Shown: positions 55,330 to 64,000 of the stretch, piece after piece
How positions within the stretch are numbered: the stretch's first letter is position 1
Layout of the letters: every line of letters begins with the position of its first letter
Assembly: GCF_040954645.1 (NCBI RefSeq)
Contig: NC_092813.1
Location: forward strand, 18,545,235-18,609,234
Origin: Diabrotica undecimpunctata
Taxonomy: Eukaryota; Arthropoda; Insecta; Coleoptera; Chrysomelidae
DNA length: 64,000 nt
Direction of reading: 5' to 3'
Program-made: the position numbers and the translations under genes
Notes under the pieces: model-generated
Told to the model about the DNA's origin: nothing
Databases searched by the model: none
Seen by the model: the letters and a program-made list of their open reading frames with translations, nothing else

Positions 55330-57164
55330 GGTTCTTTGTTAATTACTATTGTTTTAGTTTTCTGAAATGAGATTGTCGTATTAAATTCTTTTGCTCTATG
55401 TTAAATCTGTGGACCAGTCTTTGCAGACGATCTTTATCCTGGGCTATCAATATTGCGTAGTCCGAGTAACAAAGTATTTTTACTTCTTTGTTTCCCATTC
55501 AATATCCTCTTCCTTTTTTAACGGTTTTGATGATTTCATCCATAATTAAATTGAAGAGCCGCCTATTTCTATAGGTTTTTTAAGTTGTCCATCAATTCTG
55601 ACTTTCACTTTGTTGTTTTGGTAGATGTTTTCAATAGTTTTTATACTATTTAGGGGAACTTCTCTATTGTACAGAAGATGGATTACATCTTTGAGTCTTA
55701 CTCTGTCAAATGTAGGGTACAGGGAAAAAAGGAGATATGTCAGAAATACGACATTCTGAAATAAGGTGATTTTAATACTTCAAAACGGCACAAAGATTAT
55801 AGTCTTGTCATTTACATAGATCAAGGTATTACCAGAGGTTAAATATAAGGTTTCAGTTAAATTGCAAAATCATAAATTATTCTATTTTCCTTATTTTGCC
55901 AAACATTTAGAAATTTTACACATTAATGCAAAATATTAAAGTAAAAAAGGAGGTGTGTCAAGAAAAGTAGTAACAACGTTGATACAAAAATGCATTTTAT
56001 TTCAGAAAAAAAACAACGGTTATTATAAAAATAATGTTTATGTAAAAGAACTTAAAAATAGTTTTTTTTTTCAATAATTTTATAGCGTTTACACGAGATT
56101 TGGGTATAATGGGTCTCTAAATTATTGATGCGGAAGTTCGTCAAAATAACGTTAGGCATCTGAACCATAAATTTTTTTAGATGCTGCAGGTCTGTATATT
56201 TTGCTTGACAGATCTGCTGAAGTGCTAAAAAAATAACAAAAGCAAGCTTTATAAAACTATTTAATTGGGGGGATTTATCTGTATAACCATATGGAGGTAG
56301 CTCAAATTCTATATAATAATTCATAACTATGTCATAAATAAACCGAAGAATAGTGTAGTTTTTTTTCCGTCTTCCAAACTAGTCGCAGAAAATATTCAAG
56401 TTTCGTACTTTTCGACCAAGATAATAGTAGATATAGTGATGACGCAGTGAACAAACACCAACGCTACCTTTTTGGCAACAGTCTTGGGGTATGGAGTAAG
56501 CTGTAGACAAAACGTGTATAATGAACGAGTATAAACTCAATTGTCTCTTATAGTAAACATCATTTGTACTAATATTGGGTATTTGCAGATCTTTTGCAAA
56601 ATCCATGCATATAGCCTCTGTATGTACATTTTTTCTACTAGCTATTCTCGCAGCTTGTTTTTTTATATAAAATGGGCTTTAAGTTTATGTAGCTTATTTT
56701 CTGTATCTAGTTGCTTAATATTAACATCTAATTTATTTGTTTCCTCCTAAGATTTCACTCGTAGACACTAGTTCTCAAGATCTTTACTTTATGCTAAATA
56801 TTCATCACAAGAACTACACGTATCGGACCTTGGAAAACCAAAGAAAATATTAAATTTAGTTCAAAAAGTATTTCTATATATTTCTGGAAATGTTTCTACT
56901 TACATTGTGTACATTTTGTTAATAGTTAAATCCTCAGATAAGTATAAATTCGACGAGTATTTCAAACTATAATGACTTTTTCTGCCCCTGAAAGACCCTA
57001 TATTTTTTGTTTCCATAAAAACTTGATAACGATGGTTTTCATGTCTTCCTCTAGTATCTTTTTGAGCGTGACCTGTCAATTTTAGTGATTTTTGTAGAAC
57101 TTCTAACTTTTTTTCGCAATTCTATGGAATGCCAAAAAGGAATTCTTGTATACTGGAACTTCTT

Positions 57165-57917
57165 CTTCTTCTGCAGGCCTTACTAGACCGAGTGCGAACT
57201 GTGAGCGTAACATACGGACTGAACCTTAATATTAAGAAAACTAAATTCATGGTTGTCAGCCGTACAAATTTAGATCCCGGGGCACTAATGGCAGGTAGCG
57301 AAGAGATCCAGAGAGTCGACAGATTCACTTACCTCGGAACTACCCTCAACGTACAATGGGACTACGGTCAAGAGATTAGATCCAGAATTGAAATGGCACG
57401 GTCTACATTTATTAAGTTGAGATCCTTGCTGTGCTGCAGTGATCTCAGTTTAGGAACCAAGATGCGAATAGTGAGGTGCTACGTTCTTCCAGTGTTACTG
57501 TATGGAGTTGAAGCCTGGACACTGACGCAAGCCACTGAAAAACGAATCGAAGCCTTCGAGATGTGGATATACAGAAGGATACTAAAAATATCTTATGTGG
57601 ACCATGTCACCAACGTTGAGGTCCTACAGCGCATGACAAAAGAAAAAGAAGTGCTTAATTTAATTAAACAACGCAAGCTTGAGTACCTCGGCCACGTGAT
57701 GCGGAACGAAGAAAAATATCGAATTCTTCAACTTGTTATGCAGGGTAAAGTATTTGGCAGAAGAGGACCGGGACGCCGTCGTATCTCGTGGTTGAAAAAT
57801 CTCCGACAATGGTTTGGGATGACCTCAGCGGAGCTGTTTCGCAGAGCAGTCAACAAAACCATGATAGCCTTGATGATCGCCAACATCCGGACCGGATAAG
57901 GCACTGAAGAAGAAGAA
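57165..57917 (+). mobile_element. 5'-truncated LINE with 10-bp TSD
   Basis: A 753-bp LINE 3' end bounded by GGAACTTCTT on both sides (57155-57164 and 57918-57927). It consists of RT C-terminal coding sequence and a short (GAA)n tail at its 3' end (57906-57917). It is inserted in the minus-strand transposase-like gene, making it the innermost layer of the three-level nest. Confidence 0.85.
57177..57899 (+). CDS. LINE RT C-terminal region, open but partial
   Basis: An uninterrupted frame covering the RT thumb and C-terminus: YGLNLNIKKTKFMVVSR, then RFTYLGTTLNVQWDYGQEIR, MRIVRCYVLPVLLYGVEAWT, FEMWIYRRILKISYVDHVTN, QRKLEYLGHVMRNEEKYRIL and GRRGPGRRRISWLKNLRQWF, ending NIRTG and a stop at 57899. 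These blocks are standard for insect endonuclease/RT LINEs. The longer frame from the ATG at 57129 includes host-flank codons and is not the natural start. The open frame indicates a fairly recent insertion, but without the catalytic domains it encodes nothing active. Confidence 0.85.
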   Translation, partial: ALLDRVRTVSVTYGLNLNIKKTKFMVVSRTNLDPGALMAGSEEIQRVDRFTYLGTTLNVQWDYGQEIRSRIEMARSTFIKLRSLLCCSDLSLGTKMRIVRCYVLPVLLYGVEAWTLTQATEKRIEAFEMWIYRRILKISYVDHVTNVEVLQRMTKEKEVLNLIKQRKLEYLGHVMRNEEKYRILQLVMQGKVFGRRGPGRRRISWLKNLRQWFGMTSAELFRRAVNKTMIALMIANIRTG

Positions 57918-58720
57918 GGAACTTCTTGTTTTCGTCATTTACATTCTAATGGATTCTATAACTAAAGGCGGCATCATGAAGACGTGCAGAGTCCTTTGAT
58001 ACTCGTGGTATTCCTTGCTGTACAGTTTGTACAGTAATTAATCCGCATAAGTATATATTTTCGGCATCTGTCGACTTCACGAGGTTGAACTTTTTAATAA
58101 TTTGAATTCTTGCTTGTTCCGGTATTTGTAGAAAACACTTAAACCTAACGTTCTTAAAATCCGGTTCTATTACCTGGCTTTTTCTATTTAATTTCTTATT
58201 TACTTCATGAATCCATCCTTATTTTCTACGTTTCTTTGAATTATTTTCTCTTTTGTCCATAACATCACATTTCATAAAATCGTCACCCTCACTAGACATA
58301 TTTACAACTTGATAACTCTCCTTTCAGGTTCAGTAAATAAACATACATAGCCTCTAAACACCTCTGAACCACGTACAAACTAAATAAATTATTAACCGCT
58401 TCGTCGGCGTCGATCACATTGACATTGACATATGTACCTTTTTTCCCTGTAGCGCTCGGACATGCCTCCTTTTTTACTTTGTATAACAAATATAAAAATA
58501 TGTGTTACATTCTGACTCACCTCTTTCATCAATGTGAATTTTTTAAATGAAATAGTATCCAGGTTGTGCCACTATATGGTCTAATTATCTCATTTTCGCC
58601 CGTCATTTGACAGACCTCCTTTTTTCCCAGTATGCTTCAAATGCTTTCTTTAAGTCAATCAGACACAGATATGCTGGTCTGTTATACTAGTGATTTCTCA
58701 GTAATATACTTCAACAAAAG

Positions 58721-58869
58721 TTGTTTTGTTGTTTTTTTTTATCAGGTATGGTTTTCTTGTAACAATCAAAAAACAAATAACAGACTTTTTACCTATTTAC
58801 ATCTATACGGATATGGTTTACTACATTAAAAGGTGGCTGTGACAAATGTTGTCGATTATTTTGCTTCTG
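58721..58869. other. unassigned spacer
   Basis: Short stretch between the RT remnant and the next fragment; nothing recognised. Confidence 0.3.
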
Positions 58870-59030
58870 TAACATCTGCTTTAATTGTTCCGCCACCATT
58901 CTCGAACTTCATTTTCATTGATATCGTTTTCCATAGTTAAAGTATCTTGATGGAAACGCTTTCCATGTTCATCACTAAAGTCTCTTAGATTTTGTAGGAA
59001 AAGACTCTTTACGAACCAAGAAAAAGGATT
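58870..59030 (-). pseudogene. Repeat-protein fragment, SDEHGxRFHQD motif
   Basis: The minus strand reads KSLFLQNLRDFSDEHGKRFH, then QDTLTMENDINENEVREWWR and a stop. The F(S/P)xxHG.RFHQD..xME motif belongs to a protein widely repeated in arthropod genomes, probably encoded by a mobile element. Only this ~50-residue piece remains; family function unknown to me. Confidence 0.5.
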
Positions 59031-59799
59031 TTAAGAGATATGTTACAACCCAAATTACTTTAGGCTTTCAGTAGGTTAAAAATAAAAAGACTTTTGTACA
59101 CGCTTATCACAAATGAAAGAATACAAAAGAAAAAATGATATTTAAGTGGATTAAAATTGTATATCTGACAGTAGGGATAAAATGCACACCCATGAACATA
59201 GCGTAAACAAGTACATACATGTATAAAGTCGCTGCCCAGGATTCTCCTGGTCACGTCTGGAACCGGCGCTGGACGTGACAACACGTGGTATCTCTGTGAT
59301 AAGGTGTTGAAGAAGTGATAAAACTAACAATTATGTTATTACTATTATTACTTGTGACCTGTTAACTTAAAAAAATATTTTTAGGACCACAGATAGGACC
59401 AAATCTGCCAGTTATTATTTGTTCAAATTATTAAATTAGCTAATTGTAACCTCATTTCCTGATACATGGAAACATAAGGATGAAATATTAAAATTAATTG
59501 AATCCCTAAGTCGCCTTAATATTTAAATTTTATATTTACCCTCATCATAATTGATTAACGGTGCATTAACAGATTTGAAAGGTCTGATTCGCAAAAGATA
59601 TTTTCATTGTGCTGATGCGAAAATATAATTCGAATTCATTTCAGGCTTTTTATTTGAAATGTGCATTTTAATGAATTTTATTTTCGAGATCGATATTGAC
59701 ATCGAAATTGTATAAAATTGAGAAAACTTTTAAGTTTTAATATATCGATAAATAACAATGTAGTATTCTTATAGGTCACCAAATAGACTAATTTGAAGT
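59031..59799. other. no gene recognised
   Basis: AT-rich spacer. A GC-richer bit at 59225-59290 has no recognised meaning. Confidence 0.35.
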
Positions 59800-60571
59800 A
59801 CTGGGCTAATCCGGCGATTCTCACGTTTGACTTTCAGCCGTCGCGTCGCTTACAGATGCCAGCGCATGGTGTTTAATTTGTCGCCCAGCCTACTGAATTG
59901 TGATTGGTCAAATGGCAACAGTAATTGCAGCCAATCATAATTCAGAAGTCTGTTGCTCATTTTCTGAATTATCGTTGGTCGAACGGCATCTGAGCTGCAG
60001 CCAATGATAATTCTGAAAATTGGGCATTGGTCGTGGTGCAGGTCCAATCGTAAAAAAGTCCAAAACGACCGTTACGATTGACCTACTTTTTTTGGCATAA
60101 AAGAAGTGCACGACGGCCAGGAAATCAGATCTTGTCAGGTTTGGTCCGCAGATCCAGCCTTCTAGGCAAGTTAAGATCCTCTGATCGATTAAGTTCTCAG
60201 AGCTTCTTGTTTTCTTTCCACAGCTCACCTTTAAACCCGGAACCTAACGTTCCCATCTTTAACTACGGTTTGTTTGCAAACCAACGGCGGCCATTTTTGA
60301 GGGATTTATCTGTGGTTTTCGACTTAGTCGAATTTGCTAATAATTCCCTTAAAAGCGTCGCTATTTTTCAATGATTTAATCTGTGTTTTTGGACTTAGTC
60401 CAAAATCTGATTATTTCGGTAGGCTTACAGGTCGTGTAAGAAAATTCTCTTTCAGGATTCTGCTAAGTCCCTACTTCACGGGACTTAGCCGCCGGACGGT
60501 GCATATATCCTTTTAGACAAATTGAGACTAAATAAAGACTCCCTGTGTGTTTGTTTTATTTTCTCTTACAG
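59800..60571 (+). promoter_or_regulatory. LTR-like promoter block with CCAAT hairpins
   Basis: GC-richer block with a promoter-like order: two consecutive hairpin units, each with an ATTGG on the left arm and a CCAAT on the right (59893-59950 and about 59958-60020), then GCATAAAAGAAG (TATA-like, about 60096), then about 430 bp to AATAAAGACTCC (polyadenylation-like, 60530) and a TG/T-rich stretch ending CTTACA at 60571. This is the layout of a U3-R-U5 LTR. No second copy, primer binding site or target duplication is seen, so a solo LTR or a host promoter are both possible. Confidence 0.4.
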
Positions 60572-60840
60572 ATATATTGCCAACATATATATTTGATACT
60601 TGCAAATAAACTTTATAAACTGTGTTTTTATTTCCTATTTCTTTTCTCTTTCAGGTACACTGTTAAAACTTATATATTTAACTTTGACTCTGATATTTTT
60701 AACATATACTTATATCTTGTATCCTATTTCTTTTCTCTTTCAGGTACATTGTTAAAACTTATATAATTTAATTCCATCTTTGAATTTGATATTTATTTTA
60801 TTTCAGGTACACTGTTAAAAATTGAGAATTATTTTCTGAC
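60572..60840 (+). repeat. Imperfect tandem repeats with acceptor-like motif
   Basis: Three units carrying pyrimidine tract plus TTTCAGGTACA(C/T)TGTTAAAA, with GTAC at 60655, 60744 and 60807 (spacing 89 and 63). Each looks like a 3' splice site. No exon can be assigned. Confidence 0.6.
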
Positions 60841-62162
60841 TTTGATATTTGCTATTTTATTTACAGTGTTTAAATTGACTTATATTATTTATGCCTATTT
60901 GACACCATTTAAAATAACTTATACTATTTTTCATAGGTCTCAGCGACTTATAAAAATAATTCGAATTTTGTCTCTAATTATTTTTACTGTGTACTTTGTT
61001 CCCTTTTTATTGTTGATTATCCCGAATGGCATAACAACCAACATTCCTGTCTTTATCCCGAGTCTCCAGCTCAACTCCTTCCCACTTTAAGCATTTTTGA
61101 CAAGTGACATTTCCCCTATTTATTAATTTGAATTTTGTTCATATTATGTCTATTGTTAGTAACTAACATAGTTTACCTTTCAGATTCTTAATTTAAGAAT
61201 AATTAATATAATTATCTTCCAGATTTCCGGATCAGGAGATAATTATAACTTTCTTTCAGATTCTTAGTATAAGTTACAACATATCTTTTCTAACTGTTCT
61301 AATTACTTTATTTATTGCTTAATAAACATTTATTGTGTCTCTTCTTTCAAAAAGGCAATTTAATCCTAGCTAAGTGTCCATAGCCCGTGTCTATGGCCAC
61401 TGACCGAGAGCCCTACTCACTTAGGTCACACACAGCAATGGATAGAGCGGTTAACGAGCCTTCTCTCTCTCTCTAGAAGGAGATGAAAGTTATCCAAGTT
61501 ACCGACAAATTTGTGACTTACATATTTCTGCTGAGACAAAATTGTTTTTCCATACAATTTTTTTTTTGTATTAATTATTTATATTTATTTATTTTATATT
61601 TCTTGAATTATATTTTTCGTTTGAAAGAATTTCGTTGTTTTTGTTCCAAAAAATAAACACATCAGAAAGCTTATTTTTATATTCTTTTGATTAATTATTA
61701 CTTATTGTAATGTACTATAAAATAATATATCACCTCGAAAATATGTTGGGTTTATTAAAATAATATAATGTACATATAAGTGGCTTCAGATCAAAGACGG
61801 ACATGTGTCAAAAAAATAAACATTTGATTAGTAGTGGTTTCTTATAGAATTGTTCCTGTTCTTTTCAACGGTGATAATAATTTCCTTTTAACACAGACAC
61901 AAATACGTTATTTTCAACTTCACAGTTAAAGGTCTGTTTCAAAAACGGACTCCTGCTATAAAGATTTATTTCAAAAACGGACATCTCCCCAACAGCCAAT
62001 GAGAATGCTGTATTGTGATCACATGACTGAAAAATCAACAATGCCCGCCATTGCTTTCAACTTGTCTGATGCTAATCGTTTTATTTGCGTTTATCGCTAC
62101 AATCGCTAGTTTAAACTGTTTTTTTTTTGTTTTCGCATATTATTAGTTTACAAAGTAGAGTC
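60841..62162. other. non-coding; upstream region of the next gene
   Basis: AT-rich. TTTCAG/TTCCAG motifs continue to about 61260. Near 61795, 61945 and 61978 the sequence AAACGGAC(AT) recurs three times just upstream of the 62163 gene, compatible with subterminal repeats of a transposon or with regulatory sites. A CT-rich run lies near 61463. The frame 60842-61090 is hydrophobic T-rich text. Confidence 0.35.
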
Positions 62163-62776
62163 ATGGAGTCAAACATATATGTCAATCCAGGGACGACGCG
62201 TAAAATGAAGAGCGATCCCGAAAAATGGAAAAAAACATTCAGAAACGACACAGGTAAGTCTAATCATTGAACTCAATCATGTATGTACTTAACATTTGAT
62301 TGCTGTAACAAATTGTCAATAGGTGGGGGGAAATTTGATATGTTACAAGTTACTGTATATGTTCATCCGAGTTATGAATAGTTTTTAAGTCATTTTAAGT
62401 GATGATAATGTCTGATTTTAAAATATGTAGCTTGAAAGTTGGCTGTAAAAACATGATCACCTTAGTACCACTTGCTTAAGTTTTTCATAAAATTGAGAGA
62501 TTCCTAATGAAAATTATGACTATTGACTTGAATGAATAGAGTATTCATTGAATTAACTAAAGTTTAATTAATTCCTCCTTTTGTATGTTCATGCAGGTAC
62601 TCAGCCAGAGGTCTTCCTCTGTACCACACCTGTCATCACCTAGTTGGATACCAGTGCCAGCTTTTAACAATGCATGATGTCATAGAGTTCCACAAAGCCT
62701 TTTACTCCACCCCAGAAAAGCAAGCAAGATGCGTTCATTTTAAAATACTGTCGGACCGGCCCTGGCCGGATAAATA
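62163..62776 (+). CDS. Transposase-like protein N-terminus, two exons
   Basis: Exon 1 starts at ATG 62163 (MESNIYVNPGTTRKMKSDPE, then KWKKTFRND) and ends at a strong donor, ACAG|GTAAGT (62250/62251). A ~360-base intron follows. Using the acceptor GTACTCAG (ending 62610) keeps the frame: RGLPLYHTCHHLVGYQCQLL, then MHDVIEFHKAFYSTPEKQAR and CVHFKILSDRPWPDK, with a stop at 62776. The K..P.KWK.N-like start, Cys/His block and HKAFY..PEKQ segment match the N-terminus of the transposon protein family seen at 56-58 kb. The rest of the protein is missing. The nearer CAG acceptor (62596) would cause an early stop. Confidence 0.5.
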
Positions 62777-63034
62777 ACTACAACCAACAAAATCGCGTTG
62801 TTCAAGGTTAGACTTAGATGTACTACTGGGAAATAATCCCTTAGTCAGAGTAGTTTTAATGTAAAATAAATTAAGTGGTACAAAAAAAAAAAAAAGTACT
62901 TACGTGTACTGGTGGGACTTAAAGGTCAACAAATTATAATTTCGTCGGGGATTGAAAGAGAAATGGGGGCTTTTCAACCACTAAAATGTAATTCACACAA
63001 TTTTTCACTGATGATGGTCTTAATAAAGTTTTCA

Positions 63035-63060
63035 CTGATGATGGTCTTATAGGACCAAAA
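63035..63060 (+). ncRNA. Hammerhead core, degenerate
   Basis: CTGATGA (63035-63041), stem II TGGTC/GACCA with loop TTATAG (63042-63057), then AAA where the canonical core is GAAA. Core loss makes cleavage unlikely. A truncated second copy starts at 63008. Confidence 0.5.
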
Positions 63061-63181
63061 ACTTTCTGAATAATTGTAATCCGTTTGGATGTTTTCATTA
63101 TTTTAATGTTTTTTAATAAATATACCAATTACATTTAAATAATTGATGGATTCGACCGTTACTTGATGGAAATTCATTTTA

Positions 63182-63392
63182 TGTAACAATAAAACACTGA
63201 AAACTTTGTTTTCAAAACTTCCACAAAATTTATTTTAAATTCTTATCACTACAGCTGTTTCGGCTGATTGCCTTTCTCAAGTGCGGCAGGTTCTCAAGTA
63301 AGGCAATCAGCCGAAACAGCTGTAGTGATAAAAATTTAAAATAAATTTTGTGGAAGTTTTGAAAACAAAGTTTTCAGTGTTTTATTGTTACA
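63182..63392. repeat. Perfect long palindrome
   Basis: Arms of about 95-100 bp, essentially identical, around a short centre (CAAGTGCGGCAGGTTCTCAA). The left arm starts TGTAACAATAAAACACTG and the right arm ends CAGTGTTTTATTGTTACA. An outward extension of the left arm recurs inverted at 24661-24718. Confidence 0.9.
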
Positions 63393-63410
63393 ATTACATT
63401 TAAGGTTTTT

Positions 63411-64000
63411 TTATTTCATTGTAAAACTTTTTTAGCTATGGTATACAGCCAACTACTGGGAATTATTCCATTTTAAGTTCTATGACTAATAACTTAATAA
63501 CAAGGACAAACTTTAAAAAACCAATCAAGTTTATCATCGTCAACTCTACAACCCGTAGAAAATGGGAATTCACCAAAATATATTAAACCCATTCATTAGT
63601 GGTTGTCGAATGATTAAGGGAGGTTTTAGTTAATTAGGTTATAATGTTAGGTATCTCGAGATAAATCGACGATGAAAACAGTAAGTTAGAAATGTGTTCC
63701 AGAACTAATCACATAGTAGAAGCAAGTAATTGAGAAGTTTCAGGCGCCGTCCTCTAATGACTTTATTTACATTTTGACTACTTTGCTACCGAAAAATAAA
63801 GATCGTGGGTAAATTTAAGGGCAACTGGCACATACTAAATTATTTCGAATCTTTGTATGTAACTCTAAATCCCAGACTAAATGCATAAATAAACAGGTTA
63901 CGAGATGTTTATTTACAAGTTTGCTTGTAGGTGGATCGCGGGAACGACCTTGATAATTAGGATTTATAATTCAAGTTGCGGTATTTAATTATACAGTACG
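63411..64000. other. no gene recognised
   Basis: AT-rich to the window end. GGTATACAGCCAACTACTGG at 63439-63458 is nearly repeated at about 18299-18318 next to the perfect hairpin there. Confidence 0.35.

Larger units (their letters stand above)
56052..58300 (-). pseudogene. Transposase-like protein, PRSDTCSSCD family
   Basis: Minus strand, start near 58300 (MSSEGDDFMKCDVMDKRENN). N-terminal block FKNVRFKCFLQIPEQARIQI (about 58150), then RVSKDSARLHDAAFSYRI; the LINE sits at 57165-57917. After it: FLAFHRIAKK, LTGHAQKDTRGRHENHRYQV in shifted frames, YLSEDLTINKMYT (about 56950), FPRSDTCSSCDEYLA (about 56830). Then at 56606-56379 MDFAKDLQIPNISTNDVYYK and NLNIFCD, whose Asp is a candidate catalytic residue, and at 56220-56180 KYTDLQHLKKFMVQMP. 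A related fragment is at 29060-29395 and a related N-terminus at 62163-62776. Function is inferred from its position inside a TIR element; several frames are broken. Confidence 0.6.
55714..58636 (-). mobile_element. DDE-like transposon, 8-bp TSD, superfamily unclear
   Basis: Inserted in the RTE-like RT gene. Flanks TCAAATGT (55706-55713) and TCAAATGC (58637-58644) are 8-bp duplications of RT coding sequence, one base apart. Imperfect terminal inverted repeats: the left end has GTACAGGGAAAAAAGGAG, the right end CTCCTTTTTTCCCAGTA, both starting at the TSD border. Inside is one minus-strand protein gene (56052-58300) of a widespread but poorly named family, itself split by a LINE. 8-bp duplications are known for hAT and P elements, but the protein resembles neither. 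Confidence 0.7.
55330..58720 (-). pseudogene. RTE-like RT gene split by a transposon
   Basis: Minus-strand RT pieces on both sides of the 55714-58636 transposon. Right piece (58720-58637): RPAYLCLIDLKKAF, the palm block with the first catalytic Asp. Left piece (55711-55330): DRVRLKDVIHLLYNREVPLN, VKVRIDGQLKKPIE, then a deletion of the RQGDSLSPLLF region, LIMDEI-like text in another frame and, at the active site, LCYSDYAILIAQDKDRLQRL, where YADD reads YSDY. The block runs LKKAF / DRVRLKDV across the insertion, so the two pieces were one gene. Dead. Confidence 0.8.
62777..63410 (+). mobile_element. Penelope-like element end (hammerhead, palindrome)
   Basis: Non-coding end of a Penelope-like element. 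It has two consecutive CACTGATGATGGTCTTA starts (63006 and 63033), the second continuing as a hammerhead-like fold. A perfect ~95-bp-arm palindrome follows at 63182-63392, centred near 63287, whose arms contain ACAGCTGTTTCGGCTGATTG. An AATAAA lies near 63116. The minus frame 62934-63128 (FGPIRPSSVK twice) only mirrors the repeat. No RT or endonuclease coding sequence is present. Confidence 0.55.

Noticed and set aside
60842..61090. Small membrane-protein-like ORF
   Set aside because: T-rich sequence gives Phe/Ile/Leu-rich translations by composition; no start context or homology signal.

Overview
The window is AT-rich, intron-poor eukaryotic DNA made almost wholly of nested, decayed transposable elements and satellite repeats. 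The element set (errantivirus-type Ty3/gypsy with an env remnant, BEL/Pao, Jockey and RTE-like LINEs, a Penelope-like element, PIF/Harbinger, piggyBac, mariner/Tc1) points to an insect, most likely a beetle with a large repeat-rich genome. That is inference; nothing in the sequence names the species. I see no convincing ordinary host gene, no tRNA or rRNA gene and no bacterial feature.

Layout. 1-805: 3' end of a piggyBac element, ending at a TTAA. 1690-2080: LINE fragment (-). 2535-5623: PIF/Harbinger element with a Myb-like gene (+) and a HARBI1-like transposase (-), the first split by a LINE insertion. 5924-11361: errantivirus copy (LTR, gag, pol, start of env, no 3' LTR). 12.1-13.7 kb: LINE ORF1 interrupted by a gypsy integrase fragment (-). 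13.9-14.3 kb: (TA)n with a hairpin-bearing repeat that recurs at 20.5 kb. 14.9-16.6 kb: three tandem 367-bp units, each with a hammerhead-ribozyme-like core, joined to a Penelope-like RT fragment. 16638-17528: open tyrosine-recombinase-like gene. 17.9-18.9 kb: large palindrome. 21.8-22.9 kb: deleted piggyBac copy with perfect 13-bp TIRs. 23.4-24.6 kb: 10-bp-unit array. 24.8-27.6 kb: ~358-bp satellite, with a ~165-bp relative at 44.7 kb. 29.8-33.1 kb: decayed Jockey LINE. 33.15-39.1 kb: mariner element whose transposase is split by ~4.1 kb of LINE fragments, one of them split by a 1.28-kb foldback element. 45.3-46.8 kb: Tc1/mariner-type transposase (-). 47354-54775: nearly complete BEL/Pao element (-) with matching LTRs and a GGGCT target duplication. 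55.3-58.7 kb: a three-level nest, an RTE-like RT gene split by a transposon with 8-bp target duplications, which is itself split by a 5'-truncated LINE with 10-bp duplications. 59.8-61 kb: promoter/LTR-like block. 62163-62776: two-exon start of a relative of the 56-58 kb transposon protein. 62.9-63.4 kb: second Penelope-like end with a hammerhead-like core and a perfect inverted repeat.

The genes do not form a pathway. Each serves, or once served, its own element, and the nesting gives relative ages. The BEL/Pao copy is the youngest large insertion. The most interesting items are the ribozyme-bearing 367-bp array and the poorly classified transposon at 55714-58636, whose boundaries can be set exactly because the interrupted host frame resumes across it.
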